Below are positions 59,793 through 64,000 of a stretch of DNA of 64,000 nucleotides, piece by piece. A program made the position numbers and the translations under genes. Source of the stretch: Solanum dulcamara (Eukaryota; Streptophyta; Magnoliopsida; Solanales; Solanaceae); contig NC_077240.1 in assembly GCF_947179165.1 (NCBI RefSeq), positions 52,600,001 to 52,664,000 of the forward strand, read 5' to 3'. The notes under the pieces were generated by a model, which saw nothing but the letters and a program-made list of their open reading frames with translations, had not been told where the DNA came from and did no database searches. Position 1 is the first letter of the stretch; the number at the start of each line of letters is the position of its first letter.

Positions 59793-62700
59793 TGTTACAC
59801 CTCACACTTTTGAGCTCGGAATGTCTCTTAAGTTCCTTAGACATTATCATATGAGCCGGATAAGCCACGACACCATCAAACCACTCTAAGGAAGGGAGAA
59901 TGTGATACCCCATAGTAGAGAAGGTTGGAAATAGAGTCATAAGAATCCGGAAGGAAGTGGAGGCCAAGTAATGAGTTGTAGGACTCAATGTACCTACGTA
60001 AGCTACTAATTTAGAAGTCTTATGCACTTGAGTTGCTTAAGGACATACCAAGCTTGTGTAGCATGGATTACATACGCTCTTAAAATAGGACGAGACTGCG
60101 AACCCATGAGAAAGAGAAAAATACGACATGTGGCAGCCAATAAGGGGGTGACACGTGGTAGCACCTCAAGCAAGCAGGTGACCCACCTGCTTGGGGGAGG
60201 TGGGCCCCACTACCACGTGGCAGCCCCACCTTGCTTTCATGGACACGGTGGCCTAATAGGGGTTGGACACGTGTCCCCCTTAGGGGATGACACATGTCAC
60301 CCCTTGGGACCACATATATGTATGTATATTATGACTATACTTTAGTTTTGGGTTTTAAAACTGCAGCAAAAATCAGAAAACAAACCCTAGAACAAGAGAG
60401 AAAATTGCGAAGGCTAGGAGGAAAAAAATACGTACGTTCCTATTTCGTTTCGTAAATTAATTATACAGCATATACCACGATGATATGGAGGTATTAGAAG
60501 TATAAATTCACGGCTTGGTGCAGCCAAAATGGACAGCAACCAGTCCACACAGTTTCAGCGCGCTAAAGAGGTTTCCGAGGCGCGATTTTGGCTAGTTTTA
60601 GCCAATTTCGGGTAAGGTAAGGTTTCTCCTTTAAATTTGGACTTTATGAGGTTGTTATGGAGTGTATTATGTACCTTTTATACTGATGGAAGTATGAAAA
60701 TATTGTGGGGATGCTCAGAGAAAGAAAATAATCTAAATTGAAGTCGTCGTAGTTAAATTGTAGTCGAAGTGAGGCGTGGTGTATTTGGAGGCTTCTGCTG
60801 GTTGTGTGGTGTGTGTTTCAGGGTCTAAATGTATTCTAAAATAGTTTTGGAGCTTCTAGTTGCAGCCAGACGATTCCACGCTTCGTACAATTAAAGATTT
60901 CGCAAAATAGAAACTAGAAACCCTATTTTGGTATTACAATTTTCAGCAAGTTGGGTGGAGTTTATATTGTGTAATGTTTCCATGTTCTACTTGTATATGA
61001 GATGCAGGTTGTTGTTGTTGGTTGGCTGTAGTAATTAGGTATGTAATTGGGAATTTGGATAGGGCATATTATAGGGGAGATGCTGCCAAATTTCCGGCAA
61101 CTCTTTAAATGAGTTAAGGAACTAGTCGAAGAGACGAGCGAGGAAATGAGTTATGTGAATACTAAGGTGCAACCGAAGGCAATGAAAAGTTTAAGGTTGT
61201 TTATACTCGCCTTTGTTCCATGTTAAATAGGTTTGGAGGATGACGACGTGGACGTGATTAAGAGAAGTTCATACGAGGAATGTGAAGCTTTCTTTTGGTG
61301 TGTTTTTGGAATAAGTATGTAGAGCTATCTTTCTTTTCTTTTGGCATGTCTTAGATGTAAGTTATGAATGATATGTATGTGATATTTGGGATTCAATCCA
61401 TTCATAAATCCCTGAATATAAGTCGAAACTCTCGTTTACTTTTTGATGTTAGAACTCCTGCAATAGCTGGGTTGTTGCCTTTAAGTCTTCTATGTGATGA
61501 AAAATAGTACATGTAAAGCCTATCTCTTATTTCCTTTGGAATGGCTTAATTTTAAGTAAAATGATATATGATATGGGTTTAGAGGTAATTCCAGTTATGA
61601 GCTCTGAGTGTAACTCATGACTTGTAGTCACTTCTGAACATTCAGAGTCTGAAAGTAATCACATTACTATTCTCGAGCCTGCTATATAATGAATAGTAAG
61701 TGGAGGTACCAGCTCTTCTTTTTAAAGGCTCTGAAATGATAAATGCGTCTGATTGCATAAGTTTAGTCTTTGACTAGATAAATTGTGTTTCTGATTGCAT
61801 AGACTATATTTCTAATTGCATAAATTGTATGGCATTATCTTGATGCATGTCTGTGATCCCTGAAGCCCCAACTGATGTAAGCCCTAATGACATCTAAAGA
61901 GGTACCTCAGATAATTACTCCCATAGTCTTCAGGTGACGGTTCACTTGACTGTTTCATCGAGTCTCAGATAATGACTTAGTTGTATATGGTTTCCCACTA
62001 CTCTACTCATACATACTGTAACCCATCCTTCACCGCATCCCACGATGGGCCGGGAATAGTTATCGTGCACAGTTTTACTATTTTTTTCACCGCATCTCGG
62101 GCTAGATTTGTACAGTTCCACGCACGAGGAGACGATTTCGTACGTGAGGTGTGATATATGTTAGATATTATGATGATACGATTATTCACTGAGTCCCGGG
62201 CCGGCTGTAATATGATGGTAAATGTGGCGAAATAAGGAAGGAGCACCGAGTCCCTCCTTAGAGGGCCGGATACAGTATGTATATTATGATAGTACGCTAT
62301 AGGCATATACCACTCCATTCACCGAGTCCCTCACTAAAGGGCCGGACACTTTATGTAGGCATGCATATGAGAGTAGAGTGATACATTTGTGACCCTGAGC
62401 CCCGTAGTGAATCGGATGTAATACAATGACATACACGATAAGATTATACTGTATACGATGCTATGATGTCGTATACGATGATATGATGAAATAAAATGCA
62501 TGATGATATGATGACATGTGAATATGAGGAAATGATTATGACCCTAAGTTCACTAGAGGGTTGGGAACAGCACATGATGATGTATATGATTACGTGTCCT
62601 AAGATATAGATACAGTAATTTGTTAATTGTTATACTTGTCCCTTACATCCCTATTTTAATTATGGTCTCAGTTATGATGTGTTATGTTTTACATACACAG

Positions 62701-63218
62701 TACATATATCGCATTGACCACCCTTTTCTCGGGGGGATGCGTTTCATGCCCGCAGGTACAAATGCTCATTTTGGAGATCCATTAGCTTAGGAGTTACTCT
62801 CAGCTATGTTGAAAGTGCTCCATTGTTCTGGAGGCTAATTTTTTATACTGGTCATTTGATGTATATATTTATTTATGCAGGGGTACGGCGGGGGCCCTGT
62901 CCCGCCATATGATGCAGTTATTACTTTTAGAGGTCTGTAGACATGTGTGGGGGGGGTTATTTGTAAGTTCATTCCAGTTGTGCTCATATGACGTATTGCA
63001 AATGTTTTCATTGTATGGCAGCCTCGTCAGCTCGCGTGCCCTTTCCTGTTATAATACAAGTGAATGAGGCTACATGTTTATGAAAAAAAGTTTTTGACCC
63101 ATTAGAGTTTGTGTATAGTATCACTTTGTTCATAGTTCAATTTGACTACAATTGATTGGTATGTATACGGGGGTCTAGGTAGGACCCCAGTCGCGGCCTA
63201 CGGGGTTAGGTCGTGATA
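59793..63218 (+). repeat. 5' LTR of B4
   Basis: 3426 bp and collinear with the B3 LTRs, with more differences. It ends TCGTGATA in place of TCGTGACA. One CACGTG lies at about 60268, upstream of CATATATGTATG. The first donor-like site is changed (ACGTACGT at about 60431); the second (GGGTAAGGTAAGG) is kept. Confidence 0.9.
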
Positions 63219-63222
63219 GAAG

Positions 63223-63234
63223 TGGTATCAGAGC
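63223..63234 (+). other. Primer-binding site of B4
   Basis: TGGTATCAGAGC, four bases after the LTR end, identical to B3. Confidence 0.93.
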
Positions 63235-64000
63235 AGTTTGTCCTTAGAATGTCTACAGACTGTGTCTAGTAGAGTCTTGTCTATCGGTGTGTTGTGCACC
63301 ATATCTATAGACAGGAGGCTACAAGACATTTAGAATGTTACTTTCTTTCATATCTAAGATCGTGTGATAGAGCTGAGTCATAGAGAATGAAAATTCCTCA
63401 TACTAATCTATGATTTTAGCAGGAGGACCACATCGATAGAAGCAAGCAACTGACGATATCGTAAGTTACACAACACGCAGGTAAGCAAAGGCACGAAAGA
63501 TATATATTAGGTAAGGTATTGAAATGTGATTGACATGTACAATTGAAAAGTGAAAGGAAAGGTAAACAGGAAAGTATAATTGGTGTAGCTCGAGTGGACA
63601 TAAGAGGTAAGTCCATTTCCATACTGTTAATTGTGGGCGCCCTGTGTGGCTGCAATATAAGATGATATGAATATATATGTATGCCCTGGGTGGCTATGAT
63701 ATGATATGATACGAATATATATGTGTGCCCTGTGAGGCATTGTTGGTATTTTCTGCATGTAGGTGTTGAGATAGTAAGAAATACAGAGGAAACTCTGCCC
63801 AAATTTTCTTAAAAATAAAAAGAGAATGAGATACAGGGCTGTAGTATGTCTTGAAAGGTTGTGCTCACAACAATGATGAGATTTGACTAAACGAGTATGG
63901 CTGACCTCGAGAAATAAGTTAATTGCTGAGTTAATGGCAATAGAAACTAGGAGGTCGATACTGGTATAGTAGAACAAAGTTAGAAAGGACCTATAGGGCA
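63235..64000 (+). other. Internal leader of B4 (cut by window edge)
   Basis: Parallels 52102-52860 of B3. It contains the three ~45-bp-spaced CCCTGTG.GGC repeats (63635-63740). No coding motif was seen. Confidence 0.75.

Larger units (their letters stand above)
59793..64000 (+). mobile_element. Element B4: B element, 5' part only
   Basis: Starts TGTTACACCTCACACTTTTG after TTTAG (59788-59792). Its 5' LTR is followed by a primer site and about 770 bp of internal leader closely matching B3. It runs off the window, so its structure and age cannot be judged by LTR comparison. Confidence 0.9.

Noticed and set aside
19000..60345. Recurring short frames reading THGSTSSKQVTHL..GGGGPH
   Set aside because: They are translations of the AGGTGGGTCACCT/CACGTG block of B LTRs, in frame only by chance in some copies.
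1..64000. An intact host gene, tRNA gene or organelle insert
   Set aside because: No frame with a cellular domain, no cloverleaf-forming tRNA, and no plastid or mitochondrial gene sequence was recognised; tRNA-like matches are primer-binding sites only.

Overview
The window looks like intergenic heterochromatin from a large plant nuclear genome. I found no host protein gene. Almost every base can be assigned to Ty3/gypsy LTR retrotransposons (chromovirus type, primed by initiator Met-tRNA) inserted into one another, plus one hAT-like MITE. The element types, the TGGTATCAGAGC primer sites and the LTR styles suggest a dicot, most likely Solanaceae (pepper, tobacco or tomato type). That taxonomic call is inference. 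No element in the window can encode its own transposition.

Layout, oldest to youngest. (1) Host element H, plus strand: gag-protease at 1-1650, RT-RNase H-integrase at 31743-33548, and more integrase at 36718-36927. It runs off both ends of the window. (2) Element A, minus strand, 1651-31742, a Tekay/Del-like chromovirus, is inserted between the protease and RT of H. (3) Element B1, minus, 7784-27325, is inserted in the protease of A with a perfect ATAAT target duplication. (4) Element B2, minus, 16610-27064, is inserted in the 5' LTR of B1. (5) A solo B LTR, plus, 33549-36717, sits in the integrase of H with a perfect ACAAA duplication. (6) Element C2, minus, starts at 36928 in the integrase of H. 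Its 3' LTR holds a second solo B LTR (minus, 37770-41840, GGTTT duplication), which in turn holds a hAT-like MITE (38190-38875, 8-bp duplication). (7) Element D, minus, starts at 44148 in the integrase of C2. (8) Element C1, minus, starts at 46768 in the integrase end of D. (9) B3 (plus, 48640-59207, perfect ACGTG duplication) and B4 (plus, from 59793) are both inserted in the 5' LTR of C1.

The B family dominates, with nine LTR copies in 64 kb. Its LTRs are about 2.8-3.4 kb. Its internal region is short (about 3.7-4.7 kb), has no gag, protease or RT that I can recognise, and keeps only a decayed integrase end. It therefore looks non-autonomous, perhaps mobilised by a Del-like partner. B3 is the youngest complete copy: its LTRs differ at about 2% of positions in samples read by eye, and it has a perfect target duplication, primer site and polypurine tract.

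The least ordinary signals are two 5S rRNA-like sequences inside B-family internal regions, in opposite orientation relative to their elements (21781-21899 and 54176-54280). Next come the G-box palindromes and repeated splice-donor-like sites in the B LTRs, twin inverted repeats near the U5 side of the LTR, and a perfect 26-bp-arm inverted repeat in the C2 LTR.
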